From Rhodamnia argentea (taxonomy: Eukaryota; Streptophyta; Magnoliopsida; Myrtales; Myrtaceae), in the NCBI RefSeq assembly GCF_020921035.1, contig NC_063151.1, positions 5,394,001 through 5,458,000 of the forward strand: a DNA stretch of 64,000 bases, given 5' to 3'. The first letter of the stretch is position 1, and each line of letters starts with the position of its first letter. The notes under the pieces were generated by a model. The model searched no databases and was not told the DNA's origin. It saw nothing but the letters and a program-made list of their open reading frames with translations. A program made the position numbers and the translations under genes. Below, piece by piece: positions 33,529 through 46,659 of this stretch.

Positions 33529-35326
33529 TTATCCTTTGATGACTTTGTCATTGTCGTTCTCGTCATCATCAATCATGTACCGCTTCCAGAACCAATGCTG
33601 CTTCCACACTCTCTCGACCATCGAGTCCACAGGCACGCCCTTCGTCTCGGGCAAGAGAAACAATGTAAAGAGCCCCATGACCAGGATCCACGCAGCGAAG
33701 AAGAAGAAGATGCCGGCCTTCATGTGGCACATCATCGAGAGGAAGGCCTGTGCGATAATGAAGGTGCAGAGCATGTTTGAGCTCACCGCGCAGGCGAAAC
33801 CAGCCGTCCTTGTCTCCAGAGGGAAGGTCTCGCTTGGAATCAGCCACCCGAGCGGACCCCATGACCATGCGAATCCCATTACATACACGCACACCAGCAC
33901 CACCACAACTATCGCCTCAGTAGAGCTGAGAGATCCTGCTGGTTTCAGGTGAAGTAGCAAGAGCACTCCTATAACAGTCTGCAACAAGAATAAAACATTA
34001 GAAAGTATCAACGCATCAGATCAACCTCTCTCCTTCTAAGCAAATAGAATTACGCAACTTTGATGTGATTTTGTGTTGTTCGCGATTGAAGAAACATGCG
34101 AAGACAATGGAAATTACCTGAGTGATGAACATCTGAACGCAAGCCTCAAGGAGCAACACCCTCCGACCAGCCTTGTCCACTGTGTAGATTGACACTAATG
34201 TGCTGAAAACGTTCACAAGCCCGGTGATGACTGTCGAGAGTAGCGCGGCATTGTTCCCGAACCCGACCGTTTGGAACAAAACCGGGGCGTAGAACATGAT
34301 GGCGTTGATCCCAGTGAACTGCTGGAACACTTGCAGCACAATGGCTATGACAAGAGGAGGCCTGCTCGACGGCCTCATGAGCTCATGGAATGGGTTCTTC
34401 ACTCGCTTTGCGGCCTCACTGGCTGCAACAATCGAATCAAACTCGGCAGTAATGTTATCGATGCCACGGATCCTCCTCAGGGTAGCCTTCCCTTGGTCGA
34501 CCTGGTTGCGCTCGATGAGGCTGGTAGGGGTCTCACAGATGGCAAATGATCCCACGAGGAGGATCACGGCCGGGACGCCAGCCAAGCCAAGAGAGATTCG
34601 CCACCCATGAGGGTGAATGTTGGATGTAAAGTAGTTGATAATGCCGGCGATGAGGATTCCGATTGTAATGAAGAGTTGGAAGCAAATGTTAAGAGCTCCT
34701 CTGATTTTGGCAGGAGCTAATTCAGATAGAAACAAAGGCACCGCCTGATTACCGAACCCAACACCACAACCTAGGATGATTCTGCCCAAGACGACCATTG
34801 CAAGGTTGACGCCGCCAGCTTGGAGTACAACCCCTGCGACGAAGAAGAAGGACCCGATCTGCAACGTCGTCCTTCGGCCGAGTTTGGAGCACACCTTTGA
34901 GGCTGCAAAGCTGGCTACAAGAGCAGCTATGTACAGCGAAGATGTGAACAGCTGGAGGTACTCGTTGTCATATTTACAGTAGTTATCCTCGTGGGCATGC
35001 TTCTTTTTCTGGTACACGGCCGGGAAGAATTTTATCAAGAAGTCATCCATGGAAGTCACTCCACCTGAAATTCAACAAATCCACATAGACATTGTGAAAA
35101 GTTAGTAATTTTACAATGACTATCCGTGTTCTTTCCATCATATCAATCTTACAAAAATTCTTTTCCACGTTACATAGATTAAGTTTCTCCTACCTGAAAT
35201 TCCGATGTCATATCCAAACAACAACCCGCCGAAGGCCGAGATGATCACACACAGAATGACGTAGAAAGTTATCTTCCCGTCATGCTCGGGCGTAGGACCG
35301 CCGTGGGTCGTGATAACAGCCGGCAT
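33529..35326 (-). CDS. STP: Sugar transport protein (STP-type monosaccharide/H+ symporter), 3 exons
   Basis: Plasma-membrane proton symporter for hexoses, major facilitator superfamily. Exons on the minus strand are 35326-35194, 35064-34118 and 33978-33529 with GT..AG borders; the total is 1530 bp, giving 509 aa. Visible landmarks are the first helix and GYDIGISGGV motif (about residues 38-47), NYCKYDNEYLQLFTSSLY (about 78-95), the loop motif SKLGRR after helix 2, ETPTSLIERN in the central loop and QQFTGINAIMFYAPVLFQT in helix 7. GFAWSWGPLGWLIPSE, PETKGVPVDSM and WFWKRYM follow near the C-terminus. Wording and length are closest to the Arabidopsis STP6/STP8 group from memory; the exact orthologue is uncertain. 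The gene looks intact. A TATA box and a G-box lie upstream. Confidence 0.93.
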
Positions 35327-35426
35327 TTTCTCTAGCCTTCTTTTTGGGTGAAAAAGAAAGAGAGGGTAAGATTGAAGAGCTTTAGATTTTGTCTGAATAT
35401 GAAATCTTTACTTGCAATGGATGGAG

Positions 35427-35441
35427 TATTTATAGCACGTG
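35427..35441 (-). promoter_or_regulatory. TATA box and G-box of the STP gene
   Basis: On the minus strand a CACGTG G-box (35436-35441) lies directly upstream of TATAAATA (35427-35434), about 100 bp before the start codon. A G-box this close to the TATA box suggests bZIP/bHLH control, for example by ABA or light. This is inference from the motif only. Confidence 0.55.
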
Positions 35442-35899
35442 AAGAAGGCTGGGACAAGCTAAATGAAGATCAAATGGTAACTAATTGCGATTGGATAGTG
35501 ACGTGAGTTTGCTCTTAACTAAAAGTGGATGAAATAATCATCCCTTAACTGTCGGGCTTTTTATAATTCATCCTCGTCAACTTGACCAGATTTTGCAGGT
35601 TAGTTTGACCCAAGAGAGATCTAATCATCGCAGAAGAGGATGAGGATGTTCAATGAAAATGCTAAAAATAGAAACTAATCATACGTGGGAATGAAAGGTT
35701 GTATCTCTTTGATCAGACTAAATCAAGATTGACAACGAAGTGCGGATTCATTTCTGGTTGGAGTTTTCCAGGAGAGGAAAGAGCTCATAGTCTAATTAAG
35801 TGCAGACTTGGCTTAACCCCAGAATATACAAACAGAAATAAGGGGCAGAATTTTTTGTTTAAGAAAATTCAAATTTGACTTGCAATTAAGATGAAATGT

Positions 35900-36470
35900 G
35901 AAGTTGATAGCTTATGGGAAGAATGCTGGAAACTCAATTTATATTTGGATATTTGATAGGCAAGTTGATAACTTCTAAATGTCGTCGATAAGCAGTGGAC
36001 ATAAAATTTGTAAGTTGTTACGAAAGCTGGTCAATTCCAGTAGTGCGCCAACAAGGTTGATGACCCAAAAATGGTCAATAACTTAAATCGGAAAAAAAAG
36101 ATAGTAAGCAACTTGAAAAAGTTTGATAATTTTACATAAGAGGTGGTCACGTCAATAAGTTATGAAACGAAGACTGGCAAAAGTTAATAATTTTAGACTG
36201 AGAAAATAGACATTTATATGTGCATCAAATAAGAAACCGATAAGTTAAATCTAGTCGGCTAACTCAATTAAAAAGTTGGAAAGCAACTTAAATAAGGCTG
36301 GTAATTTCATATAAGAGTTGGTAATTTTAAAATGTCAATTAGGTATGTTTCAACCAAAAAAAAAATGTTGATAAGTCATTCAAATAAGAATTGTTAACCT
36401 AAAACTATAGAGCATTTTAATCGAAAAAATATATATGTGTGTGTGTAAGGTTAGGAATTTGATTTACAAG
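35900..36470. repeat. Reiterated GTTGGTAACTT-type AT-rich repeat, right of STP
   Basis: This is the same family as 31600-32770, including AACTTAAATAAGGCTG and CATAAGAG(T/G)TGGT phrases. With its left partner it brackets the STP gene. Confidence 0.5.
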
Positions 36471-36479
36471 TTAGCAATG

Positions 36480-38380
36480 TATGTCCTGACATTTGCGGTG
36501 GTGAACCACTAGGGAAAAGCTAATAAATTGCTAAACAGGAACAAATGTTCCTCTTACGAGGAAATTGCTAGCGTTTAGTGCGAGCTCTCCCAAGCTCTAC
36601 CAATCACAATTTAGTACTCGATCTGTCATGTAATTAGTCTTACCTTTTAGATCCGTCACTAATTGGTTATGGGTTGATTAGACACTCACATAAAATGTGA
36701 GGGTAAATTCTAATTCTGCGAATCATAGATTTAATAGATTCAAAGATTTGATTACGCTAAATTAATCTAACGTCTTTTCTGTAAATTTTCTCTTTATTTA
36801 GAAAAATGTTTTCTAAATACAGTTTTGCTCAATGTTAGTCCTAAGCTGCTTAAGATGAGATCGGTGATCATGCGGGTGCGCAATTAAGAGGGTAACCTAA
36901 TAATCAAGACGGCCAATAGATTACAGAAAGTTTAAAGAACCTGGATGCGCTAATCAAAGAAGAGCACTATCCATCATCACGAAGTTTCTGCAAACTAGTA
37001 CTCAAGAAAATATTCACACAAAATGCATGGATGTGATGCATGATTGCGAATGAAATGAAGACTAACTAAAATGCAATCTATACTAATGCTTTTGTATTTT
37101 TCATGGCACACATTTAAATCACGTGACTCACTAAATGACGTGCATTGTATGACATGCAGGTTATGGGTCATATATGCAATCCACACGAAATCCTAATGAT
37201 ATTTTTTATTTGGTCTTTATTTGATCAAAACTATAGATTACCCTAAATCTATATGCATTCTAAAACTAACATTGCATTGCACTAACTATGAAAGCCCTAA
37301 AATGGGCATAAGGACATTAGAAGTGCTAAAAGTTTCGTACGGCGCTCACTTTGGTGCCAAATTTTTTTTTTGAATTAATTTAAGTGTCACTTTTAAAAGA
37401 ATGATCCATTAAGTGTCAACTCCGATGTGGGTTGCCGAAAATCCAACATGGCTATATTTTATTAACTTCTTGGACTATGTGGCTTGCCGGCATGCCAAGT
37501 CAGATATTTAGTAGACAATAAAATACATATAACACAGAGTCAAAATGGTCAATCTCTAGTAAGAAGACAAAATCACTACCACCTCTCTCTCAAATCTCTT
37601 TTCTTCGTCTTTTCCGAGCTCGCGACCGCCGAGCAAACTCCCACCTCAATCGGCCATGTTCCGGCAAGCCACGAGATGGTTATTAGCAATGCCAGGCTGG
37701 TTAAAAAACCCTACTTCCTAAAATGACGGTAGGTGTATTGAAACACCTAACAAAAATTTTACCACATAATTTGAGGAACGGTTTTTGGAATAATATTGTT
37801 GTAGTCATACTAGGGCTATAATGTTTCATGTGTGGTACCTATAAGAATAACCCCTGTCTAACTTATCTCTACATACCAAAAGAACAACCTCAAAACGTAA
37901 AATGGAAATGTCTTTTTATGAGAAACGACATTGGGGGGAAATCATTCAATTGTACATAGTTGCAATTGCGCTCTTATATGAAATTGAAAGGAAGTGATTC
38001 AAATGTAAGCATGCGCTGCTTCATACTTGATAATGTTCAAAGAAAATAAATTTCAACGAGCTCCCCAAGGCCGAGGGACGCGAGTTCGACGCTCGAGCAT
38101 TCGGATTGCGATTCTGGACTCCAAGACGCCGCCTAAATCTAGTGTTCGCATGGGGAAGTAGTAATTTTCAACCCAAGAATTTCTTTCTGGAAATAAAAAA
38201 ATCTGATCACACAGACCAATATGTTTTACTGTGTTAGAGGAGTATTTGGAAAAATTCATGTACTCCTCCTACTTCTTGGAGAGAGAGAGAGAGTGAATGG
38301 AGCAAGTGAACGTGAAAGATTTTGACCCAAATTTTTTTTTGTGAAAGCGAAAAAGAAATTTGAAATGTAATCGCGACATT
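36480..38380. other. Intergenic region with one MITE fragment
   Basis: No gene is recognised. At 37310-37500 a degenerate piece of the GTGCCATAACTTTT MITE family is present (AAGTGCTAAAAGTTTCGTAC, GTGCCAAATT, CACTTTTAAAAG). A short (GA)n tract lies at 38279-38292. Confidence 0.45.
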
Positions 38381-39673
38381 TTATGAAGTTGGATGTGGGG
38401 TTCTGTCGTGTGCCATGCAGTAGCTTCTTCGTCTTGTCCAAGCATCTTTATGTAGAGCGAATCTTACGTGACATTTACATCTCAAATAAGAAAATGAAGT
38501 GAATTGACATGAATTTGCACATGCGACAACCGATGAATGGATTTGAATGAATCTCATGTGTCACTCAACGGGTAACCAATATTTCCTTGGAGTGGTCAGA
38601 GATCAGAGGGAAGGGTTTGCATTTTGACGGGAAAAGGCCAAACAATGAAGTATTTTGTCGGTATTTTGTTCCTTCGATTTGGCTCTTTTTGGTAGGAGAA
38701 ATAGTAGTTAGGTTCGTTTTATTTTTCACTTTCTTTTCACCTTCTTGGAGTTTCATTCACAAAAGCTAAGAAGGATTGCAAAATAATCGGTCGGATATAA
38801 TTCCATAAACAAGTGTCCTCATCGATCTCGATGCCGGTACAGTGATTATGCATATGCGTTAAACTATAGAGTTATCTTTTAGTACAGTGATCGGATGCTA
38901 TTTTGAGCCAACTTTACGCACTAGACTAATTTCGCCTTTCACATATTATCCGGTCACCCAATAAAAATTTAACCAATCGATATCGGACAAGTTGAGTTAA
39001 TTTCAGAAGTTCTGCTCGTGGCTTAAGAGGGAAAACAAATAAGTGACAACACTGTTGAAAGCATAGTAAATCAAAATCGAATAACCTTATTTCCGCAAAG
39101 AGATAACCTTACTTCTCACTAAAATGAATTTATTACTAAGTGTGCCAAATCTTTGATTGATAATTTAGACCACTCGCATACACCGCATTTAACATTCGAC
39201 TCTTTCAAATGATCAATCGACACGTCATTTAGTAAATACGGTTCGATACAAAGTCTTCATATAGCTAGCGTTACTCTTTTCTTTACAGGTAGATAAGCCG
39301 ACTATTTGGAGTTGGAGATATTGATAAGTAATGTTAGACGTACCATTAGATACTGTAAATTTCATTACCTACTTCTTCATGTATTGTTAATCTACGGTAG
39401 AAACAACCGGAGAGAAGACAAATATGAGCAAGTAAAGCGATAGTTGGGTCAAAAGAAGATGAGATATGTTTATTAAGTAAGAGATTATGAGAACCTACAA
39501 CAGCCTCACCTGCCGCTCCCGGCCAAAACGTGAATCAAATTATCGGACGATCGCGTGGATTAGGAGTTCTCATAACTCTAAAAGCCAGAGAAATGAGAGT
39601 GAACTTAAATATCGTTATTAACATCTCCATCTTCTAATGCCCGCACAAGCAAGTTAGCTAGCTAGCTAGGGTT

Positions 39674-40126
39674 TCAAAACCAAATGGCTCTCATCTCGCA
39701 TTGACGAGGACTCGAAAAGCCGCACTCCGAAGGCAAGTCCCGAGCCGATCTCACCAACCTGTGCATTCCCTCGCGCCTGACCTCCCTCTGTTCCTCCCTC
39801 ACGATCTGCCTAATCCCATGGCACCGGCACTGCTCTTCCACCTGCCTCAGCTGCTGGCAGCACGGCCTGAAGTGATGCGACTCCATCATTCGCTCCCTCT
39901 CGCTGCTGCCGAATCGGCTACCGCCGTGGCCAATGTCGTGGAACAGCTGCTCGCATTGCTCGAGGCCGTGCGTTTGGACTTGCTCGTGGCAGCTCCCGCT
40001 TCCGCGCCTCTCGTTTTTGTCGTCGTCAATCTCGACGGTGGTTATGGTGGTCCGGTAGGCCGAGGCGACACGAGACGTCACCAGGAGGGCTGCAAAGATG
40101 GCTGCGAGGGTTGCGAAGTTCGTCAT
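39674..40126 (-). CDS. 2S albumin, canonical 8-Cys type (gene 4)
   Basis: 150-aa seed storage albumin precursor. Signal peptide is about residues 1-23 (FATLAAIFAALLVTSRVASA), followed by a propeptide starting TTVEIDDD. It has the eight standard cysteines: 46, 58, 89-90, 100, 102, 135 and 143. The linker between small and large chain is short (GHGGSRFGSSERERMM) with only a hint of Gly. The same TITTVEID motif links it to genes 1-3, so all six albumins in the window are one family. A TATAAATA box lies upstream at 40218-40225 on the minus strand. Closest relative here is gene 6, its counterpart in duplication unit 2. Confidence 0.93.
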   Translation of the reverse strand: MTNFATLAAIFAALLVTSRVASAYRTTITTVEIDDDKNERRGSGSCHEQVQTHGLEQCEQLFHDIGHGGSRFGSSERERMMESHHFRPCCQQLRQVEEQCRCHGIRQIVREEQREVRREGMHRLVRSARDLPSECGFSSPRQCEMRAIWF

Positions 40127-40217
40127 TGTTGGTGGTCCGCTTGTGGATTCACAAGAGAAGAGAATTGTGATGATGCTTCCGTGTTGTTGGTGAGTGAGAT
40201 GGGTGGGCTAGTTATGG

Positions 40218-40226
40218 TATTTATAG
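40218..40226 (-). promoter_or_regulatory. TATA box of 2S albumin gene 4
   Basis: CTATAAATA on the minus strand about 92 bp before the ATG. The equivalent box precedes genes 5 and 6. Confidence 0.6.
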
Positions 40227-40973
40227 GGGAGTTTTATGGGTTTTGGATGTGCATATGGGCAGAGTAAGCGGAAAATACGGGGATATTTTCGGATCATTTA
40301 GGATTCCGTAGTTTCCGATTCTTTGTGATGGCGGATCTAACGGAGGAAACGGTGCTTTTGATCAGGTTTAACATTTGACTAACGAAATTTAAGGAAAAAA
40401 AAATTATTAAAGCGAGTGACTTCGCCTCTTCAACAGGTACACTTCGACCTGACCTCTCGAGTTCTGATTTGTGATTCTTTGCATTTGAGTAGTCACAAGC
40501 TTTTTCATGAGTTGTACGAAACAAATTTGTGACTTATTGCACGGGAACTACGTGGAGAACGAAATGGTCAGGACATCGGGATCTTGGTTCTTGTCGGTTT
40601 TTTTTTTTTTTTATGCGGTGGTGTCGTCTTGTATGGAGGGAGAACGGTGGCATGTTTTGAGCTAAACTCGTAACGCAAAGGCGGATGGGGCTGATCAGAT
40701 ATTTCAGTTTCAGATGTTGGAGAGAGTAATCCTGCATTGAACAGGTCTAAATTGGTTAATAATGACAGAAAATCACTTAAACGCGCGGGGAAGGGTGTCT
40801 TCCGCTGTCCTCATAACCATAGCGATGTCGGCGCGTATCACGGAACGACATATTGAACGAAAGTCGAGGATCAAAACTTAATTTTCCTCTTTTGGAATTA
40901 GTTACACATTTCTTCTGTCATTTTCGATTGGTCGGGGAATGCTAAAAAAGAAAATGTTTTGATATATTGATTT

Positions 40974-40991
40974 TTTTTTTTTTTTGGTAAA
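40974..40991 (-). mobile_element. Micro-retroposon footprint 2
   Basis: T(12) followed by GGTAAA between perfect 18-bp copies of GTTTTGATATATTGATTT (40956-40973 and 40992-41009). On the minus strand it reads TTTACC then poly(A). Confidence 0.75.
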
Positions 40992-41228
40992 GTTTTGATA
41001 TATTGATTTGTGATACGTAAAACATAAGAAGAGAAATCATTAGATTGAATTAACTACTAATCATTCAACTTATTTATAAGAATAGGTAAAGTACTACAGA
41101 GCTCAAATTTATTCGAAGAATTGTTTCATCAGAACACATCATAACTTAACCATAGCAAACCAACCCAAGAAACCCAACTAGAGAAAGAGGCAAACTTTAC
41201 TGCATAAAAGACCCACGGGCGCAGAAAC

Positions 41229-42146
<918 letters not shown>

Positions 42147-43104
42147 CTAAAAGATTCAAGGAAATTATTAGACATGTACATAGAAAACACGCTGTATGTG
42201 TTATGTCATAATTGCAAGAAACAGCAGGTAACAACAAGCCAGGTTAGATGCAGGACCTGCACCAATAGGGATATAAAAAGACCAGACTCTTCAGTGAAAT
42301 GCTATAGCACTACATTCTTCCAGGAAGATACTTCCAGAATAAGAAAATAATTATCGTACTTGGAGCACCCAAGCAAGGCAGATCAAAACGCCAGAACCTC
42401 TAGCACTAATCAATAGATAAACACCAACCATCTGCTCCCAACACACAAACCCTATGGAAGCACTTTCCTTTAAAAGATCTACACACATGCAAATCCAAGG
42501 TCAAACAATCCCCAAGACGCAGCCTTCCTAAGAGTGCAGATTTACGAAGAAATTTCAAACCCTAATTTCAGGCAGGAAGGACAAGCATCAGGACACGGAA
42601 GCAGATCGTATCACTACTAGGCATACAATTGGAGGCATCTTCCAAGCAAAAAGCTTAGACCAAAGCTCGATGAATCAGAAAAACTTCTCGCGAATCGGCT
42701 CTACACCTAAAAGAACAAACAATTGATACAGAAAACCAGCTACCTAGACTTGTCAAGAGAATATCGAAACACGCAAGACCAAAGCATTAAGCCTCACAAG
42801 AGCACCGATCTATTTGACGAAGAAACTGAACCTAATCCCAAATAGGAAAGCCGCGCAGATAGATGAGAGAAAAGCAGATCATACGACTCAGCACACAGAG
42901 GTCCGTAATTTGGCGTAATCTTCAGATACAATCTCATCGCCGAAGATTCATCAGAGGAAGAAAGAAAAAAACAGATCAAACCTCGAATCAATAGGAAAAG
43001 TTCGTATACCTCTCGATCTAGAGGAATAAACGGTTGAATCGAAACAGCAGAAACAATCAAGATCAAGATCTTCGTATTCTGAAGGAGAGAATCGAGAGAA
43101 ATAC
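42147..43104 (-). other. 5'UTR intron of the 4-unit polyubiquitin gene
   Basis: Donor TTTTTCAAG/GTATTTC at 43105/43104 and acceptor TTTTAG at 42147-42148 immediately before the ATG. Length 958 bp. Leader introns of plant polyubiquitin genes often raise expression; that is family knowledge. No coding content is seen. Confidence 0.75.
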
Positions 43105-43220
43105 CTTGAAAAATCGATCTGAGGAGACGCTGATGAGAGATCGGTGAAAGAGAGAATTTCTATGAGGGCGTCGAAGATATTATGAAGCCCTCGATGGGGT
43201 TTGGGTCCCCTATTTATATG
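43105..43220 (-). promoter_or_regulatory. Leader exon and TATA box, 4-unit polyubiquitin
   Basis: CATATAAATA (43220-43211 on the minus strand) followed by a leader exon ending TTTTTCAAG at 43105. The sequence is shared with the second polyubiquitin gene at 55894-56002. Confidence 0.65.
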
Positions 43221-43408
43221 GCTTAAATGCCGCCTTAAGATTAGCACCTTCTCGACGGCGGGACCGAGGCGCGTTGTTTCCGAGACCGGGTCGTTCCGTG
43301 TGAATCCAAGTCGCGCCAAGATTAGGTTCCCTTCCGTGGACCGGGCTGCCTCTACACCCACGCGCCCCTAACTTTACACGCGCGCATCTTGTCCGATATC
43401 CAAAGACG

Positions 43409-44217
43409 AAGGAAATTTTTTAATTAATAATCTAAAATGCTACCATTTCCTCAAATAAAAATTAAAGTGAATTTTATTTTAAATAGAAGCTTAAAGTGCT
43501 CAAACTATCATTAATAAAAGGCATATTCGTCTTTTTATTTTTTGTATTTTTTATTTTTTTCTATTTGTGCTTTCCCTTTTTTTTTTTCTTTTTTCTTTTT
43601 TCCTTTTTCTTTTTCCTTTTCTTTTTTCTCTCTCCTTCTCCAGCCATTATCGGCCTCCGGCAAAGCAGCTACCTAGATGAAGACGATGCCCGGATGAGGG
43701 AATCGAGAGATTTGAGTCGAGAATCGAAAGAAGTAGGCTGCTTATCATCAAGTAAGAGTGAGGGCCGAGGTGGTGGAGGTGGGGGTGGAGGTGGTGACAC
43801 GGGGGCAGATGGATGGTTGGGTTCGCTGTTGTGGGGGAGGAGAAGAAGAATCATAATTGGAAAGCGAGTCATTAAGGATTTCTTTGATAGTCCGATGAGG
43901 GAATGACGTCCGGCTTCGTCATCGTCATCGTCATCGTCGTCGCAATGGCGGTCATTTTGGGAACTCGGAAAAGAATAGATGTCGAGCACCATTCGCGTGC
44001 TATGGTGCTGGTGTGGGGAAGGGGGAGGGGAGGAAAAAAGAAAAGACAAAAAGGAAAAATATCTCAAAAAAGTAAAAAAGGCGAAAAATGTCTTTTTGCT
44101 AGACCCTTTTTTTGAAATAATGAGAGGGTACTTTAAACTCTTATTTGAAATAAAATCTACAACAAGTTCTTATTTGAGAAAACAAAAGTACTTCAAGCCC
44201 TTATTTGAAACTTTCCT
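43409..44217. mobile_element. Diverged MULE-like element related to 27086-27867
   Basis: The right arm (44105-44217) carries the same units as the element at 27086: TTTTTTGAAATA, CTTATTTGA and ACTTCAAGCCCTTATTTGAAA, ending CTTTCC. The left arm begins GGAAATTTTTTAA. Internal low-complexity CT/T tracts (43560-43640) and a GC-rich core are present. No clear 9-bp target duplication remains. The element is absent from the corresponding place of duplication unit 2 (about 56150). Confidence 0.55.
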
Positions 44218-44227
44218 ACAAATTAAT

Positions 44228-44319
44228 GAACAAACAATTTATACTTCCTCATTGTATTCCTAATAAAATATGAACAAACAATTTATACTTCCTCATTGTA
44301 TTCCTAATAAAATATGAAC
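44228..44319. repeat. Perfect 44-bp tandem duplication
   Basis: The unit beginning GAACAAACAATTTATACTTC occurs twice back to back (44228 and 44272), followed by the start of a third (44316-44319). It appears recent because the copies are identical. Confidence 0.85.
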
Positions 44320-45093
44320 GTATATGAGAAAAAGTATACAAAATTTGGACTTATAGCATAATTTCATTTCGTTGGTATATTTCAAACGCCTCTTCATTTA
44401 TTTTTTTGGATATTAAGTAAATTAATAATTGGATTTAATGTCCTAGAGTAAAGCATCCGTCTAATACATTGTAGGGATACATTTGTGTAAATTTGTCATT
44501 TACAATGACTTAGAAAAAAATAAAGCTCCAAAACTTCATTACAACAATAATTTCGTGACGATCTATGCAGCACCCCTGGAGCTTTTCGGCACGTGATTGG
44601 AGGGCAAAATTGGAAAGTTCTCTTATCTTGTCTTATACCCAACCGAAGAACTTTAAAATTGGACGACTTTTCAAAACAAATCATTTCCAAACGCTTAAAT
44701 AAAGTTTCGTTTTTCGAACCAATTTTTTTTTTTTGCAATTTTTTTATATTTATAATAGCACCGTGTGTAAGAAGTCATCAATTTGATTGGTTGGTTTGGC
44801 ATTACTGTGGGGCCCCTTCCTATTTAAAAAAATAAAATTATGATTTTTCTCGGGGAACCACGATGAGAGGTAATACAATTTTTTTATTATTATTTCTATG
44901 TGAACATATAAAGAGAAGACAAGCGGCTCGGTTTTATTTCAAGTATAAAATTCGTTCCGAACCTAATTTTTGCCACCCGCTAGACAAAATCTGGTACGTC
45001 TTAACTTTTGATGATGGGACATGGTTGAATGATGTTATGTCACATGCAATTGGTCATGTTCGTAATGTGACTCTACAAACTTTTTGAAATTAG

Positions 45094-45538
45094 GTCGCTT
45101 TCCTCTTCTAATTTAGATTTAGATTTAGATTTAGGGACTTTATTTTCTCGATCTAGATAAAAATTTGAGAGTTCCTTGTATGTATCTAATCTGTGCTCTT
45201 TCAACATATCGATGTTGGTTTTACTTCTCAGCGATGGTGATAGGGATGTCGAACCTATAAACGTATCACAAGCCGTTGCAATTGATATGAGAGTTCTCGA
45301 TGTGTACTTATCACCGATTTTGATGATCGGCCACCGAAGTTTTATAGTGACGGTTCTATTTTTTGAAGGATGAGAGTGTGCATCTAACTATGGCCTGCAG
45401 AATATGCTTTGTCATTTGCTTTATAGTATTTTTTTTTTCATTGAGTTATTTTGGAGCTTGGAAGTATTTTATGTAACTCTCTTGGCTATTATTTGATTAA
45501 TGGATGGAATCTTTTCTTTTGGCCTAAAAAAAATATAC
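45094..45538 (+). mobile_element. 5'-truncated LINE-like retroposon tail
   Basis: A 445 bp insertion ends TTTTCTTTTGGCCTAAAAAAAA and is bounded by AATTAG (45088-45093 and 45539-45544). Duplication unit 2 has uninterrupted sequence at the corresponding place (about 56680), so this is an insertion in unit 1. The 3' end (GATTAATGGATGGAATC, then GGCC, then A-run) resembles plant L1-type LINE tails. No reverse transcriptase remains, so the LINE assignment is tentative; a retroposed 3'UTR is the alternative. Confidence 0.5.
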
Positions 45539-45959
45539 AATTAGTGATGATGACTTTTGACCAACTAAAACCTTATTACTAATCCTAATTGCCATCGCGG
45601 CATGTAAGAGGTCGGATGATTTGCTGGCTTCTTATTAGGATTGTCAAAAAGGCACACGCCGGCCTAACCCTTCTTGATCCGGCTTGGCCCGACCCTAAAA
45701 TTTAGGGAATATTTGGGCCAAACCTTGATTTTGTTTTGATAATCGCCGCTCGTGAGAGGTTAGATGACCTATTGGCCTCTTTGGCTCTTATTGTATAGAA
45801 GTATTATATTGATAATCAAGTAAGTACTGATGAAATGCACGGACAACGAAGTAGGTCGACAAGACGACGAAATAACAATGAAATGAACCAACTCGGCTCA
45901 TGTAACTTTAATTCACACGCATCGTCGGATTGGATTGGACACACGTAAGACACTCCTAA

Positions 45960-46210
45960 TCCAACGGTTGATGTAACTGAAAGTTGAAGTGGGCCGCGGG
46001 TGACTACTGGGCCTTTTGGCCCATGAATCTCTACGGGACACACTGGAGCCCAACCATAACATCGCTGTCCGGACGAGGGAAATCAAGATCGAATGCAAGT
46101 TACGGTCGATCAATGCGTGGTCTGGGGTCTTAGACTTCAGTCTTGAAGATGAATTTGCTCTGATTGTTTGGACATCTGAGACATGATTCCTGTAGCTTTT
46201 TCTAACTGTG
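45960..46210 (+). pseudogene. Copy of the TRAPPC3/BET3 5' leader region (unit 1)
   Basis: It matches 57735-58050 upstream of the BET3 gene, including CTCTACGGGACACACTGGAGC, CGGACGAGGGAAATC and TTACGGTCGATC. Nothing of the BET3 coding exons follows here, so this is an orphan leader left by the incomplete duplication. Confidence 0.65.
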
Positions 46211-46659
46211 TTATAAGAGACATTATTCAGTGGTTAGTGATGATCAAGTCATCATCCTACGTGGTTTACCAGCACCATTTAAAATATGACACGTGTTACG
46301 TGGCAGATCAACTTAAAAATAAAAGATGAAAACCGAAATGTGTTTTTTTTCCCTCTCTCCTTTGATAGTTGTCAGGCTGAAAAAAGGGCTGCAAGAAATC
46401 GCACTTGGTTTTATCTCATATTTTTTAAGCCCCAGATAACAAGTCGAAAGATCTATAAAATCTGGGGACTAGAGGGTGTGCCAGAGAGAGCGACGGTTGA
46501 TACGGACTTGGCTTTTCAACGGGGTTTGGTTTGATTCCTCCATTCCTTTTTCGGCTTTTGTTTCTGGGTTCTGGTTCCCTGTTCTAGTTACTGTAGAATT
46601 CATCGCGCTTCTTGCCTTGGCTTGATCTCACCTGCTTTCTCTGTGTTTTCAAATTTTAG

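Noticed and set aside
43496-44067. ORFs rich in Phe or Pro/Asp
   Set aside because: They translate CT/T-rich and GGT-rich low-complexity DNA inside a transposable element.
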